From Immundisolibacter sp. (lineage in GTDB: Bacteria; Pseudomonadota; Gammaproteobacteria; Immundisolibacterales; Immundisolibacteraceae): 8,225 bases of DNA. Under the pieces are notes generated by a model. That model made no database searches, was not told the DNA's origin, and worked only from the letters and a program-made list of their open reading frames with translations. The position numbers and the translations under genes are program-made. The stretch is from positions 1 to 8,225 of the forward strand of contig NZ_JBFIII010000109.1 of NCBI RefSeq assembly GCF_041601295.1, given 5' to 3'. Of this stretch, positions 1-7,643 are shown piece after piece. How positions within the stretch are numbered: the first letter of the stretch is position 1; the number at the start of each line of letters is the position of its first letter.

Positions 1-1297
<1,297 letters not shown>

Positions 1298-1310
1298 GGA
1301 GTATCCACAT

Positions 1311-1327
1311 CCCGCCGCGACGGCGGG
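1311..1327. promoter_or_regulatory. Perfect 7-bp GC stem-loop in the ccmF leader
   Basis: CCCGCCG (1311-1317) and CGGCGGG (1321-1327) are perfect inverted repeats around the trinucleotide CGA. On the minus strand the stem ends 13 bases before the TTG start of ccmF, so in the transcript it would sit next to or over the ribosome landing site. It could dampen ccmF translation or serve as a protein binding site. It has no T-run on the minus-strand side, so it does not look like a terminator for that strand. Confidence 0.5.
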
Positions 1328-1385
1328 AAAGACAATGCGACAATGTGAGCACAGTGCGTGTCAGGGCTCGCCTGCAATGGCGCGC

Positions 1386-1414
1386 AGTGTAATGCCGCCA
1401 CCTGACCACGCCAA
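1386..1414 (-). promoter_or_regulatory. Candidate sigma70-type promoter for ccmF
   Basis: Reading the minus strand, TTGGCG (1414-1409) and TACACT (1391-1386) are separated by exactly 17 bases. Each hexamer matches the sigma70 consensus at four of six positions. Transcription would start near 1379, giving ccmF a leader of roughly 80 bases that contains the hairpin at 1311-1327. This is a pattern match only. Confidence 0.35.
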
Positions 1415-1441
1415 TTGAGCACCCTCCCGCCCCAGTAAACA
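1415..1441 (+). promoter_or_regulatory. Weak candidate promoter for the ccmABCDE operon
   Basis: TTGAGC at 1415-1420 directly abuts the -35 of the minus-strand candidate. TAAACA follows at 1436-1441 after a 15-base spacer, shorter than the usual 16-18, and matches the -10 consensus poorly. A promoter for ccmA must lie somewhere in 1298-1460 if the operon starts here; this is the best position I can see. Confidence 0.2.
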
Positions 1442-1460
1442 ACCGGTCCCAGTGGTCTGA

Positions 1461-2066
1461 ATGCTCGAACTGCGCGACTTGGCCGCGGTACGCTCGAACA
1501 GCCTGCTGTTCCGCGGCCTTAACCTGCTGCTGCACGCTGGCGAAGGCCTGCGCGTGGCCGGCCCCAATGGCGCTGGCAAGACCACGCTGCTGCGGGTGAT
1601 CTGCGGGCTGACCGAGCCGGCCCGCGGCGCGGTGTGTTGGGACGGCACGCCAATCCGTGACCTGGGCGACGACTACCGCGCGCGGCTGGCGTTTCTCGGT
1701 CATCAGGAAGGCCAGTTCGGGGACCTGACGGCGGCCGAGAACCTGCGCCTCGCCGGTCACCCGGTAACCGACCCCGACGTAGCGGCCATCCTGGCACAGG
1801 TCGGCCTGAGCCCGCTGGCCGACCAACCGGCGCGTCTGCTCTCGCAGGGCCAACGACGCCGCCTGGGGCTGGGCCGGTTGCTGCTGCAATCCGCACCGCT
1901 GTGGATTCTGGACGAGCCACTGACCGGCCTTGACCGTCAGGGCGTGGAACTGACCGCTCATCTACTGGCCCAGCACCTGGCCGAAGGCGGTCTTGCCGTA
2001 CTGACCACGCATCAGGAACTGCCGGGCCTGGAGGGCGTATTACGGCACCTGGACCTGGGCGGCTGA
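1461..2066 (+). CDS. ccmA: Heme exporter ATP-binding protein CcmA
   Basis: CcmA is the ATPase of the CcmABCD complex; ATP hydrolysis is needed to release holo-CcmE from CcmC. The 201-residue product carries a full ABC ATPase set: Walker A GPNGAGKTT (34-42), Q-loop Gln82 in FLGHQEG, signature LSQGQ (127-131), Walker B LWILDEP (147-153), D-loop with Asp158, and His184 in TTHQ. Length and motif order match E. coli CcmA. The signature reads LSQGQ where the general ABC consensus is LSGGQ and, from memory, E. coli CcmA has LSAGQ; variation at this site is common in the family. The ATG is chosen because an in-frame TGA precedes it directly; no strong Shine-Dalgarno is seen. It is the first gene of the plus-strand run, with only 3 bases between its stop and ccmB. 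Confidence 0.96.
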   Translation: MLELRDLAAVRSNSLLFRGLNLLLHAGEGLRVAGPNGAGKTTLLRVICGLTEPARGAVCWDGTPIRDLGDDYRARLAFLGHQEGQFGDLTAAENLRLAGHPVTDPDVAAILAQVGLSPLADQPARLLSQGQRRRLGLGRLLLQSAPLWILDEPLTGLDRQGVELTAHLLAQHLAEGGLAVLTTHQELPGLEGVLRHLDLGG

Positions 2067-2069
2067 GGC

Positions 2070-2729
2070 ATGATCGGACAGGTATTTCGCCGCGAACTGC
2101 TGCTCGCCTGGCGCCGGCCGGGCGACACCTTGTTGCCGCTGTCGTTCTTCGTCATCGTCGGCAGCCTGTTTCCGCTCGGCGTGGGTGCTGAACCTCAACT
2201 GCTGCACGCCATCGGGCCGGGCGTGGTGTGGATCGCCGCGGTACTGGCGACCTTGCTGGGCTTGCCACGCCTGTTCGCCGCCGACCAACAATCCGGCGCG
2301 CTCGAACAACTGTTGCTCAGCCCGGCGCCACTGACCCTGCTGGTGGCCATCAAGGTCCTGGCTCAGTGGCTCACCTGCGGCCTGCCGCTGGCGCTGGCCG
2401 CGCCGCTGCTGGCGCTGGGCTTCGGGTTAAACTTCGGCGAACTTGGCATCCTGCTGGCGGGCCTGCTTCTGGGTACGCCCGTGCTGTACCTGCTGGGTGC
2501 CATCAGCGCCGCGTTGACGCTCGGCTTGCGCGGCGGTGGCGCCCTGCTCGGCCTGCTGGTATTGCCCCTTTACGTGCCGGTACTGATCTTTGGCAGCGGC
2601 GCGGTGCAGGCAGCGGCGCAAGGCTTCGGCCCCGGCGCCAACCTGTCGCTGCTGGCCGCCATGCTGGCCCTGGCGCTGGTATTCGCGCCCTGGGCCACGG
2701 CCGCCGCCCTGCGCATCTCACTGGACTGA
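2070..2729 (+). CDS. ccmB: Heme exporter membrane protein CcmB
   Basis: CcmB is the membrane partner of the CcmA ATPase in the inner-membrane CcmABCD complex. The 219-residue product is almost the same length as E. coli CcmB and is dominated by hydrophobic stretches compatible with six membrane helices. Recognisable family strings are the N-terminal FRRELLLAWRRP, PLGVGAEPQLL, the loop FAADQQSGALEQLLLSPAPL around residues 70-90, LLLGTPVLYLLGA, and the C-terminal ATAAALRISLD, which matches the E. coli ending (ATAAALRIS). GAGG at 2065-2068 lies nearly against the ATG, so translation is probably coupled to ccmA. A gap of 79 bases separates it from ccmC, the only break in the ccm run. Confidence 0.95.
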   Translation: MIGQVFRRELLLAWRRPGDTLLPLSFFVIVGSLFPLGVGAEPQLLHAIGPGVVWIAAVLATLLGLPRLFAADQQSGALEQLLLSPAPLTLLVAIKVLAQWLTCGLPLALAAPLLALGFGLNFGELGILLAGLLLGTPVLYLLGAISAALTLGLRGGGALLGLLVLPLYVPVLIFGSGAVQAAAQGFGPGANLSLLAAMLALALVFAPWATAAALRISLD

Positions 2730-2774
2730 GCCTGTGAAAACCTCACCCGCCTGCCGCCACCGTCGCCGAACGCC

Positions 2775-2784
2775 CACCGCGGTG
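2775..2784. repeat. Perfect 10-bp palindrome in the ccmB-ccmC gap
   Basis: CACCGCGGTG is a perfect palindrome in the 79-base gap 2730-2808. A further inverted pair, CCGG and CCGG, flanks CTCTTA just downstream. No run of T follows, so a terminator is unlikely. It may be a chance feature of GC-rich DNA. Confidence 0.25.
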
Positions 2785-2808
2785 CCGGCCTCTTACCGGT
2801 TTTAAGCT

Positions 2809-3546
2809 ATGTTCGGCCCCACCCTCGATCGCCTGGCGGTACCCAAGTTCTTCTACCCATTCGCCGGGCGCTTGCTGCCGTGGCTGGGATGGCTGGCAGC
2901 CGGCCTGCTCGGGCTCGGTGCCTGGTGGGGCCTGGCGGTGGCGCCGGCCGATTACCAGCAGGGCGACAGCTACCGCATCATGTTCATCCACGTCCCGGCC
3001 GCCTGGCTGTCGATGTTCACTTATATGGTCATGGCCGGCGGCGCGTTCGTGTTCCTGGTCTGGCGCATGAAGCTGGCCGACATGCTGGCCAAGTGCTGCG
3101 CGCCGCTGGGTGCGTCGTTCACGCTGCTCACGCTGGTCACCGGCTCGCTGTGGGGCAAGCCGATGTGGGGCACCTGGTGGGCCTGGGATGCGCGTTTGAC
3201 GTCCGAGCTGGTGCTGCTGTTCCTGTATCTGGGTCTGATCGCGCTGCGCGGCGCCATCGACGAGCCGCAGCGCGCCGGCCGGGCCACTGCCCTGCTGGCC
3301 CTGGTCGGCGTGGTCAATATCCCGATCATTCATTTCTCGGTCGAGTGGTGGAACACGCTGCACCAGCCGGCCTCGCTGACCCGCATGGACGGGCCAGCCA
3401 TCCATCCGGCCATGCTGACACCGCTGCTGCTGATGATCGGCGGCTTCATGGTGTACTTCGTGGCGGTACTGCTGCAGCGCCTGCGCTGCGAAATCCTGGA
3501 GCGCGAACAGCAGGCGCGCTGGCTGACGGAGCTGGACGCACCATGA
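2809..3546 (+). CDS. ccmC: Heme handling protein CcmC (heme loader of CcmE)
   Basis: CcmC presents heme at the periplasmic face of the inner membrane and attaches it to the histidine of CcmE. The 245-residue product matches the family along its length: APADYQQGDSYRIMFIHVPAAW with the heme ligand His61, the WWD domain SLWGKPMWGTWWAWDARLTS (about residues 113-132), then NIPIIHFSVEWWNTLHQP with the second ligand His185. In E. coli the two axial ligands are His60 and His184. About six hydrophobic segments are visible. The ATG aligns with the usual N-terminus (TLDRLAVP), although the upstream TTTTAAGCT is a poor Shine-Dalgarno. The stop overlaps the ccmD start as ATGA. Confidence 0.97.
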   Translation: MFGPTLDRLAVPKFFYPFAGRLLPWLGWLAAGLLGLGAWWGLAVAPADYQQGDSYRIMFIHVPAAWLSMFTYMVMAGGAFVFLVWRMKLADMLAKCCAPLGASFTLLTLVTGSLWGKPMWGTWWAWDARLTSELVLLFLYLGLIALRGAIDEPQRAGRATALLALVGVVNIPIIHFSVEWWNTLHQPASLTRMDGPAIHPAMLTPLLLMIGGFMVYFVAVLLQRLRCEILEREQQARWLTELDAP

Positions 3547-3692
3547 GCGAATTCCTGGCCATGGGCGGCTATGCGGTTTATGTGTGGCCGTGCTACGCGC
3601 TGGCTGCACTGGTGCTGGGTCTGAACGCCTGGCTGCCGTGGCGTCGTCACCGCCGCTTGCTGCGCGCCCGTCAGAACCGCAACCAAACATGA
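3543..3692 (+). CDS. ccmD: Small membrane protein CcmD
   Basis: CcmD is the small bitopic membrane protein that stabilises CcmC-CcmE-heme and takes part in release of holo-CcmE from the CcmABCD complex. This 49-residue product has the family layout: a short N-terminal tail with FLAMGGYAVYVWPCY (residues 4-18), one hydrophobic helix of about 15-20 residues (roughly 12-31), then a very basic cytoplasmic tail (WRRHRRLLRARQNR). The gene overlaps the ccmC stop and the ccmE start by ATGA at each end, so its translation is likely coupled on both sides. It is easily missed because longer open frames overlap it. GGAG at 3528-3531 could be its ribosome binding site. Confidence 0.93.
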   Translation: MSEFLAMGGYAVYVWPCYALAALVLGLNAWLPWRRHRRLLRARQNRNQT

Positions 3693-4135
3693 AAACCCGT
3701 CACAAACGCCTGACCTTCATCTCGCTGGCCGTGGTTGCGCTGGTGGCCGCCGTGCTGCTGGTGATGAATGCATTTCGCGACAACCTGGTGTTCTTTTTCA
3801 GCCCGACCGAGGTCGCCGCCGGCAAGGCACCGGCCAATGGCACCTTTCGCATGGGTGGGCTGGTGACCGCCGGTTCAATACAGAAAGGCCCAGCCCCGCT
3901 GGAGCTGCGCTTCACCGTCACGGACCTGAGCACGGAAATGCGCGTGCACTATGTCGGGTCGCTGCCGGACCTGTTCCGCGAAGGCCAGGGCGTGGTCGCC
4001 GAGGGCCGGCTCGGCCCCGACGGTCAGTTCCAGGCCAAGACCATCCTGGCCAAGCACGACGAGAACTACATGCCGCCGGAGGTTGCCCAGGCGCTGAAAA
4101 AATCCGGCGCCGCCCATCCGGGGCCAAAACCGTGA
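3689..4135 (+). CDS. ccmE: Periplasmic heme chaperone CcmE
   Basis: CcmE carries heme covalently on one histidine, receiving it from CcmC and passing it to CcmF. The 148-residue product has a short basic N-terminus (MKTRHKRL), one uncleaved membrane anchor (about 9-26), and a periplasmic beta-barrel domain with FFFSPTEV and FRMGGLVTAGS. The heme-binding motif LAKHDENYMPPE contains His123 and Tyr127, equivalent to E. coli His130 and Tyr134. The tail after residue 130 is short and flexible, as expected. The start overlaps the ccmD stop (ATGA). A longer frame opens upstream from 3584, but its first 35 residues lie over ccmD and match nothing in CcmE, so the ATG at 3689 is preferred. The stop overlaps the GTG start of the next gene. 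Confidence 0.97.
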   Translation: MKTRHKRLTFISLAVVALVAAVLLVMNAFRDNLVFFFSPTEVAAGKAPANGTFRMGGLVTAGSIQKGPAPLELRFTVTDLSTEMRVHYVGSLPDLFREGQGVVAEGRLGPDGQFQAKTILAKHDENYMPPEVAQALKKSGAAHPGPKP

Positions 4136-5172
4136 CGGCGTTCGCGCCGGGTGTGCTGCCACCCGAATGGGCACCGCAGGCCGCCGTACTGCTGACCTGG
4201 CCACACGCCCACTCGGACTGGGCTGACACCCTGCACACGACGGAGACGGAATTCGTCGGCTTTGCCGCCGCCATCGCCCAGCGCGAGCCGCTGATCGTCG
4301 CCTGCCACGACGAAGACCACCGTCGCCATGTCGCCGATCGCCTGGCCCATGCCGACGCCCCACCGGCGCGCCTGACGCTGGCGATTGCGCCCTCCAACGA
4401 CGTCTGGGTACGCGATCACGGTCCACTGACCGTGCTGCGCGGCAGGCAACGGGTGGCGCTCGACTTTGGCTTCAACGGCTGGGGCGACAAGTACCGCGCC
4501 GAGCTCGACGATGCCGTGACCCGCACGCTGGCCGACCAGGACGCGCTGGGCGATATCGAGATCGAATCCCTGCCGTGGGTGCTGGAAGGCGGCAACCTCG
4601 AAGTCGACGGCGAAGGCACCCTGCTCGCCACCCGGCCCTGCCTGATGAGCGAAACGCGCAACGACCCGGCCGCCGCGCAGGCGCTGCTGGCAGCCCTGCC
4701 CACGCTGCTGGGCGTGCAACGCCTGCTGTGGGTGGCTCGCGGCGACGTGCTGGGCGACGACACCGACGGCCACATCGACACTCTGGCCCGGTTCTGCGAT
4801 GCGCACACCCTGGCCTACACCTGCGCCGATCCAGCCGACCGCGAACAGCACGCAGCGCTGGATGGCCTGGAAGAACAGCTAAAGGCCCTACGCCAGGCGG
4901 ATGGCCGCCCCTATCAGCTGGTGCCGCTGCCGGTACCGGCGCCGCTGCATGACGACGACGGCCGTCGCCTGCCTGCCAACTACGCCAACTTCCTCATCAT
5001 CAACGGCGCCGTGCTGGTGCCGACTTACGACGACCCCCACGACGCACTGGCCCTGGATCGTCTGGCAGGCTGCTTTGCGGGCCGTACCGTGGTGCCGGTG
5101 CCGGCGCGCGCCATCGTCGGCCAGAACGGCAGCCTGCACTGCGCCAGCATGCAGATTCCAGCCGCGCCATGA
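4132..5172 (+). CDS. aguA: Agmatine deiminase (agmatine iminohydrolase)
   Basis: The enzyme hydrolyses agmatine to N-carbamoylputrescine and ammonia, the first step of the arginine-decarboxylase route to putrescine; it is cytoplasmic. The 346-residue product fits the PAD_porph/agmatine deiminase family of guanidine-modifying enzymes. Seen motifs: LPPEWAPQAAVLLTWPH at the N-terminus, SNDVWVRDHGP (88-98, substrate-binding acidic pair), FNGWGDKY (114-121), LEGGNLEVDGEGTLL (151-165), DDTDGHIDTLARF with catalytic His214, and GSLHCASMQIP with nucleophile Cys337. The start is GTG, overlapping the ccmE stop as GTGA; no other start lies before the conserved N-terminus, and GGGG at 4120-4123 may help initiation. 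A peptidyl-arginine deiminase role is conceivable for the family, but the directly following aguB argues for agmatine. Its attachment to a ccm operon is unusual. Confidence 0.94.
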   Translation: MTAFAPGVLPPEWAPQAAVLLTWPHAHSDWADTLHTTETEFVGFAAAIAQREPLIVACHDEDHRRHVADRLAHADAPPARLTLAIAPSNDVWVRDHGPLTVLRGRQRVALDFGFNGWGDKYRAELDDAVTRTLADQDALGDIEIESLPWVLEGGNLEVDGEGTLLATRPCLMSETRNDPAAAQALLAALPTLLGVQRLLWVARGDVLGDDTDGHIDTLARFCDAHTLAYTCADPADREQHAALDGLEEQLKALRQADGRPYQLVPLPVPAPLHDDDGRRLPANYANFLIINGAVLVPTYDDPHDALALDRLAGCFAGRTVVPVPARAIVGQNGSLHCASMQIPAAP

Positions 5173-6059
5173 GCGCCCGCACGCTTACCGTCGCCTGCGT
5201 GCAGCACGCCTGCGGCACCGATGCGCAAGCCAATTTCGCGACCAGCGCGGCGGGCGTGCGACAAGCCGCCGCGGCCGGTGCGCAACTGATACTGCTGCAG
5301 GAACTGCACCAGTCCGTTTACTTCTGTCAGGTGGAAGACCCGGCCCTGTGCGATCTGGCCGAGCCCATCCCCGGCCCCGGCAGCGAGCGGCTCGGTGCGT
5401 TGGCCCTGGAGCTGGACGTCGTTATCGTCGGCTCGCTGTTCGAGCGACGCCTGGCCGGCGTGTATCACAACACCGCTGTGGTGCTGGAACGCGACGGCAC
5501 GCTGGCCGGCCGCTATCGCAAGATGCACATTCCGGACGATCCTGGCTATTTCGAGAAGTTCTACTTCACTCCCGGCGACGGCCCGTTCGCGCCCATCGAC
5601 ACCTCGCTCGGCCGCCTGGGAGTGCTGGTGTGCTGGGACCAGTGGTACCCGGAGGCGGCGCGCCTGATGGCGCTGGCCGGCGCCGACCTGCTGCTGTACC
5701 CCACCGCCATTGGTTGGGATCCGACTGACCCCCCCGACGAACAGGCGCGGCAACGCGAGGCCTGGATCACCGTCCAGCGTTCGCACGCCATCGCCAACGG
5801 CCTGCCGCTGCTGACCTGTAACCGCGTCGGGGTCGAGCGCATGCCGGGCGGCCCGCCCGCCGGCAGCGCGTTCTGGGGCAACAGCTTCATCGCCGGCCCG
5901 CAGGGCGAAATACTGGCCCAGGCGCCCGGCGACGGCCCGGCGGTGCTCAGCGTCACGCTTGATCTGACACACGCCGAACAGGTGCGGCGCATGTGGCCAT
6001 TCCTGCGCGACCGGCGCATCGATGCCTACCAGGACCTAAGCCGCCGGGTTCGGGACTGA
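5169..6059 (+). CDS. aguB: N-carbamoylputrescine amidase (nitrilase superfamily)
   Basis: The enzyme hydrolyses N-carbamoylputrescine to putrescine, CO2 and ammonia, completing the pathway begun by the preceding gene. The 296-residue product is a single carbon-nitrogen hydrolase domain with the catalytic Glu-Lys-Cys triad: Glu45 in LLQELHQS, Lys118 in YRKMHIPDDPGYFEKFYF, and Cys155 in LVCWDQWYPEAAR. The strings HIPDDPGYFEKFYFTPGD and CWDQWYPEAARLMAL are typical of AguB rather than of other nitrilase branches. The C-terminal FLRDRRIDAYQDLSRR is also typical of the subfamily. The ATG overlaps the aguA stop (ATGA) without a separate Shine-Dalgarno, so the pair is probably translationally coupled, which supports a shared pathway. 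Confidence 0.95.
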   Translation: MSARTLTVACVQHACGTDAQANFATSAAGVRQAAAAGAQLILLQELHQSVYFCQVEDPALCDLAEPIPGPGSERLGALALELDVVIVGSLFERRLAGVYHNTAVVLERDGTLAGRYRKMHIPDDPGYFEKFYFTPGDGPFAPIDTSLGRLGVLVCWDQWYPEAARLMALAGADLLLYPTAIGWDPTDPPDEQARQREAWITVQRSHAIANGLPLLTCNRVGVERMPGGPPAGSAFWGNSFIAGPQGEILAQAPGDGPAVLSVTLDLTHAEQVRRMWPFLRDRRIDAYQDLSRRVRD

Positions 6060-6091
6060 ACCGTCGCCGCGACCGCCCACCAAGACCCAGC

Positions 6092-6096
6092 AGGAG
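6092..6096 (+). promoter_or_regulatory. Ribosome binding site of the aminotransferase gene
   Basis: AGGAG lies 7 bases before the ATG at 6104 and fixes that start. The same frame is open further upstream to an ATG at 5993, but that stretch overlaps aguB and encodes no conserved sequence. Confidence 0.75.
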
Positions 6097-6103
6097 TATT
6101 GCC

Positions 6104-7279
6104 ATGGCAAGTTTTCATCCACCCATACGCACATTGATGGGGCCGGGCCCGTCGGACGTTCACCCCCGCGTGCTGGCGGCGTTGGCACGGCCCACCATCG
6201 GGCATCTCGATCCGGCCTTCGTCGGCCTGATGGACGACATCAAAGCGCTGCTGCGGCAAGCCTTTCGCACCGAAAACGAGGTCACGTTTCCGATTTCGGC
6301 GCCCGGCTCGGTGGGCATGGAGGCCTGTTTCGTGAACCTGGTGGAGCCCGGCGACACGGTGATCGTGTGCCGCAACGGCGTGTTTGGCGGACGCATGAAG
6401 GAAAACGTCGAGCGCACCGGCGGCATTGCCGTGATGGTGGACGACCCGTGGACGCGGGCGGTTGACCCGCAGCGCCTGGAAGACGCACTCAAGGCCAACC
6501 CGCAGGCAAAACTGGTCGCCTTCGTGATGGCCGAGACTTCCACCGGCGCCCTGTCGGATGCCAAAACGCTGGTGGACCTGGCACACCGCCACAACTGCCT
6601 GGCTATTGTCGATGCCGTCACGGCGCTGGGTGGAGTGCCGCTTGAGGTGGATGCCTGGGGCATCGACGCCATCTACAGCGGCACCCAGAAGTGCCTGTCC
6701 TGCCCGCCGGGGCTGGCGCCGGTCAGCTTCAACGAGCGTGCGCTCGACAAAATCCGCGCCCGCAGCACGCCGGTACAAAGCTGGTTCCTGGACCTGAACC
6801 TGGTGCTCGGCTACTGGTCCGGCGCCGCCCGCCGCAGCTACCACCACACCGCGCCCATCAACGCCCTGTACGGTCTGCACGAAGCGCTGCTGATGCTGCA
6901 CGAGGAAGGTTTGGAGGCCGCCTGGGCGCGCCATGCCCTGCACCATCAGGCGCTGCGCGCCGGGCTGGAGGCGATGGGCCTGCCGCTGCTGGGCGCGGAC
7001 GGCGAACGCCTGCCGCAACTGAACATGGTCGGCATTCCGGACGGCGTGGACGATGCCGCCGCGCGCCAGGTCTTGCTGGCCGACTTTGGCCTTGAAATCG
7101 GCGCCGGCCTCGGCGATCTCGCCGGCAAGGCCTGGCGCATCGGTCTCATGGGCCAGTCCGCCAGCCGCCGCCATGTGGTGTTGTGCCTGACCGCCCTCGG
7201 CGGGGCACTCGCCGCGCAGGGCCGGACGGTCGATGTCGGCAAGGCGCTGGCTGCGGCGCAGGCGGTTTATCGCGGTTAA
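6104..7279 (+). CDS. Class V PLP-dependent aminotransferase, alanine/serine-glyoxylate type
   Basis: The 391-residue product is a fold-type I, class V aminotransferase of the alanine-glyoxylate/serine-glyoxylate group. Seen: N-terminal LMGPGPSDVHPRVL and PTIGHLDPAF, the cofactor region APGSVGMEACFVNLVEPGD (66-84), NGVFGGRM (91-98), AETSTGA (143-149), Asp170 in AIVDAVTALGG (contacts the PLP ring nitrogen in this family), and SGTQKCLSCPPGLAPVSF with the Schiff-base Lys196. C-terminal YHHTAPINALYGLHEAL and GKAWRIGLMG are also standard. It likely transfers an amino group from alanine or serine to glyoxylate, or a similar pair; the true substrates cannot be read from sequence. It follows aguB by 44 bases with no terminator in between and may be co-transcribed. 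Known putrescine transaminases are class III, so a direct role on putrescine is not supported. Confidence 0.9.
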   Translation: MASFHPPIRTLMGPGPSDVHPRVLAALARPTIGHLDPAFVGLMDDIKALLRQAFRTENEVTFPISAPGSVGMEACFVNLVEPGDTVIVCRNGVFGGRMKENVERTGGIAVMVDDPWTRAVDPQRLEDALKANPQAKLVAFVMAETSTGALSDAKTLVDLAHRHNCLAIVDAVTALGGVPLEVDAWGIDAIYSGTQKCLSCPPGLAPVSFNERALDKIRARSTPVQSWFLDLNLVLGYWSGAARRSYHHTAPINALYGLHEALLMLHEEGLEAAWARHALHHQALRAGLEAMGLPLLGADGERLPQLNMVGIPDGVDDAAARQVLLADFGLEIGAGLGDLAGKAWRIGLMGQSASRRHVVLCLTALGGALAAQGRTVDVGKALAAAQAVYRG

Positions 7280-7487
7280 GGGGACGGTCGACGGACCCAC
7301 GCTGATCAGGCCCAACCTAGACAGCACGAGCCTTGTTCGCCGCTGTCGGCGTCGACCCACTCTTGCCGAAGACAAACGCCATGCTGTCGCAGCAGAAGGC
7401 AAAGGGCGTTCGCTATGCGAGCCGACTTCGGTTGCCATAAACCAGGCACCGGCTGATGCAGGGCCAGATTATGCGCCGACCCGTCAA
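7280..7487. other. Non-coding stretch after the aminotransferase gene
   Basis: I see no supported gene here. Open frames on either strand are short, lack a ribosome binding site and resemble nothing known. Several small inverted repeats occur: CGCCG/CGGCG at 7338-7351 with a CTGT loop, AACGCC (7375-7380) with GGCGTT (7405-7410), TCGC/GCGA at 7410-7420, and CCGAAG (7366-7371) with CTTCGG (7426-7431). None is followed by a T-run. It may be the 3' untranslated region of the operon or a decayed remnant. Confidence 0.4.
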
Positions 7488-7491
7488 CTAG

Positions 7492-7643
7492 GGAAGCGCT
7501 GAATAAATCCATCCTGGATTTCTCAGCGCCCGCCATCGGAAAAACGTGGCTTTCCGATGGCTCACAAAATCAGTGGCTTACAGCCACAGATTTTGGCAGC
7601 GCATCCCTGCGCTGCGGGAAACACTGAATACTTCAGCGTCTCC
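7492..7643. mobile_element. Putative IS5-related MITE of about 152 bp, flanked by CTAG
   Basis: The left end reads GGAAGCGCTGAATAAAT and the right end, read inward on the other strand, GGAGACGCTGAAGTATT; 12 of 17 bases agree, including an unbroken CGCTGAA. CTAG stands directly outside both ends (7488-7491 and 7644-7647). From memory, IS5 ends begin GGAAGGTGCGAATAAG and IS5-group elements duplicate a 4-base YTAR target, which CTAG satisfies. The element holds no open frame of useful length, so it would need a transposase in trans. The alternative reading, a TA duplication with ends at 7491 and 7644, cannot be excluded because CTAG is itself palindromic. No second copy is in this window, so mobility is inferred from structure only. 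Confidence 0.65.

Noticed and set aside
6104..7279. Assignment of the aminotransferase as putrescine transaminase because of aguAB
   Set aside because: Known putrescine transaminases are class III enzymes; this sequence has class V motifs, so context alone is not enough.
7308..7314. GCCCAAC as an integron attC-like core site, since toxin-antitoxin cassettes are common in integrons
   Set aside because: No partner GTTRRRY core at a suitable distance and no attC-like arm structure joining it to the toxin-antitoxin pair.
7338..7351. Rho-independent terminator after the aminotransferase
   Set aside because: The stem is only 5 bp and no T-run follows. The downstream hairpin array is a more likely place for transcription to end.
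6026..7438. Long minus-strand open frame (470 codons) opposite the aminotransferase
   Set aside because: It lies opposite a gene with intact catalytic motifs and has no recognisable domains; a composition effect of high GC. The same holds for minus-strand frames at 2743-3690, 4066-4851 and 5025-5972.
7306..7536. Minus-strand open frame of 76 codons in the non-coding stretch
   Set aside because: It runs across the left end of the putative mobile element, shows no recognisable family, and has no clear ribosome binding site.
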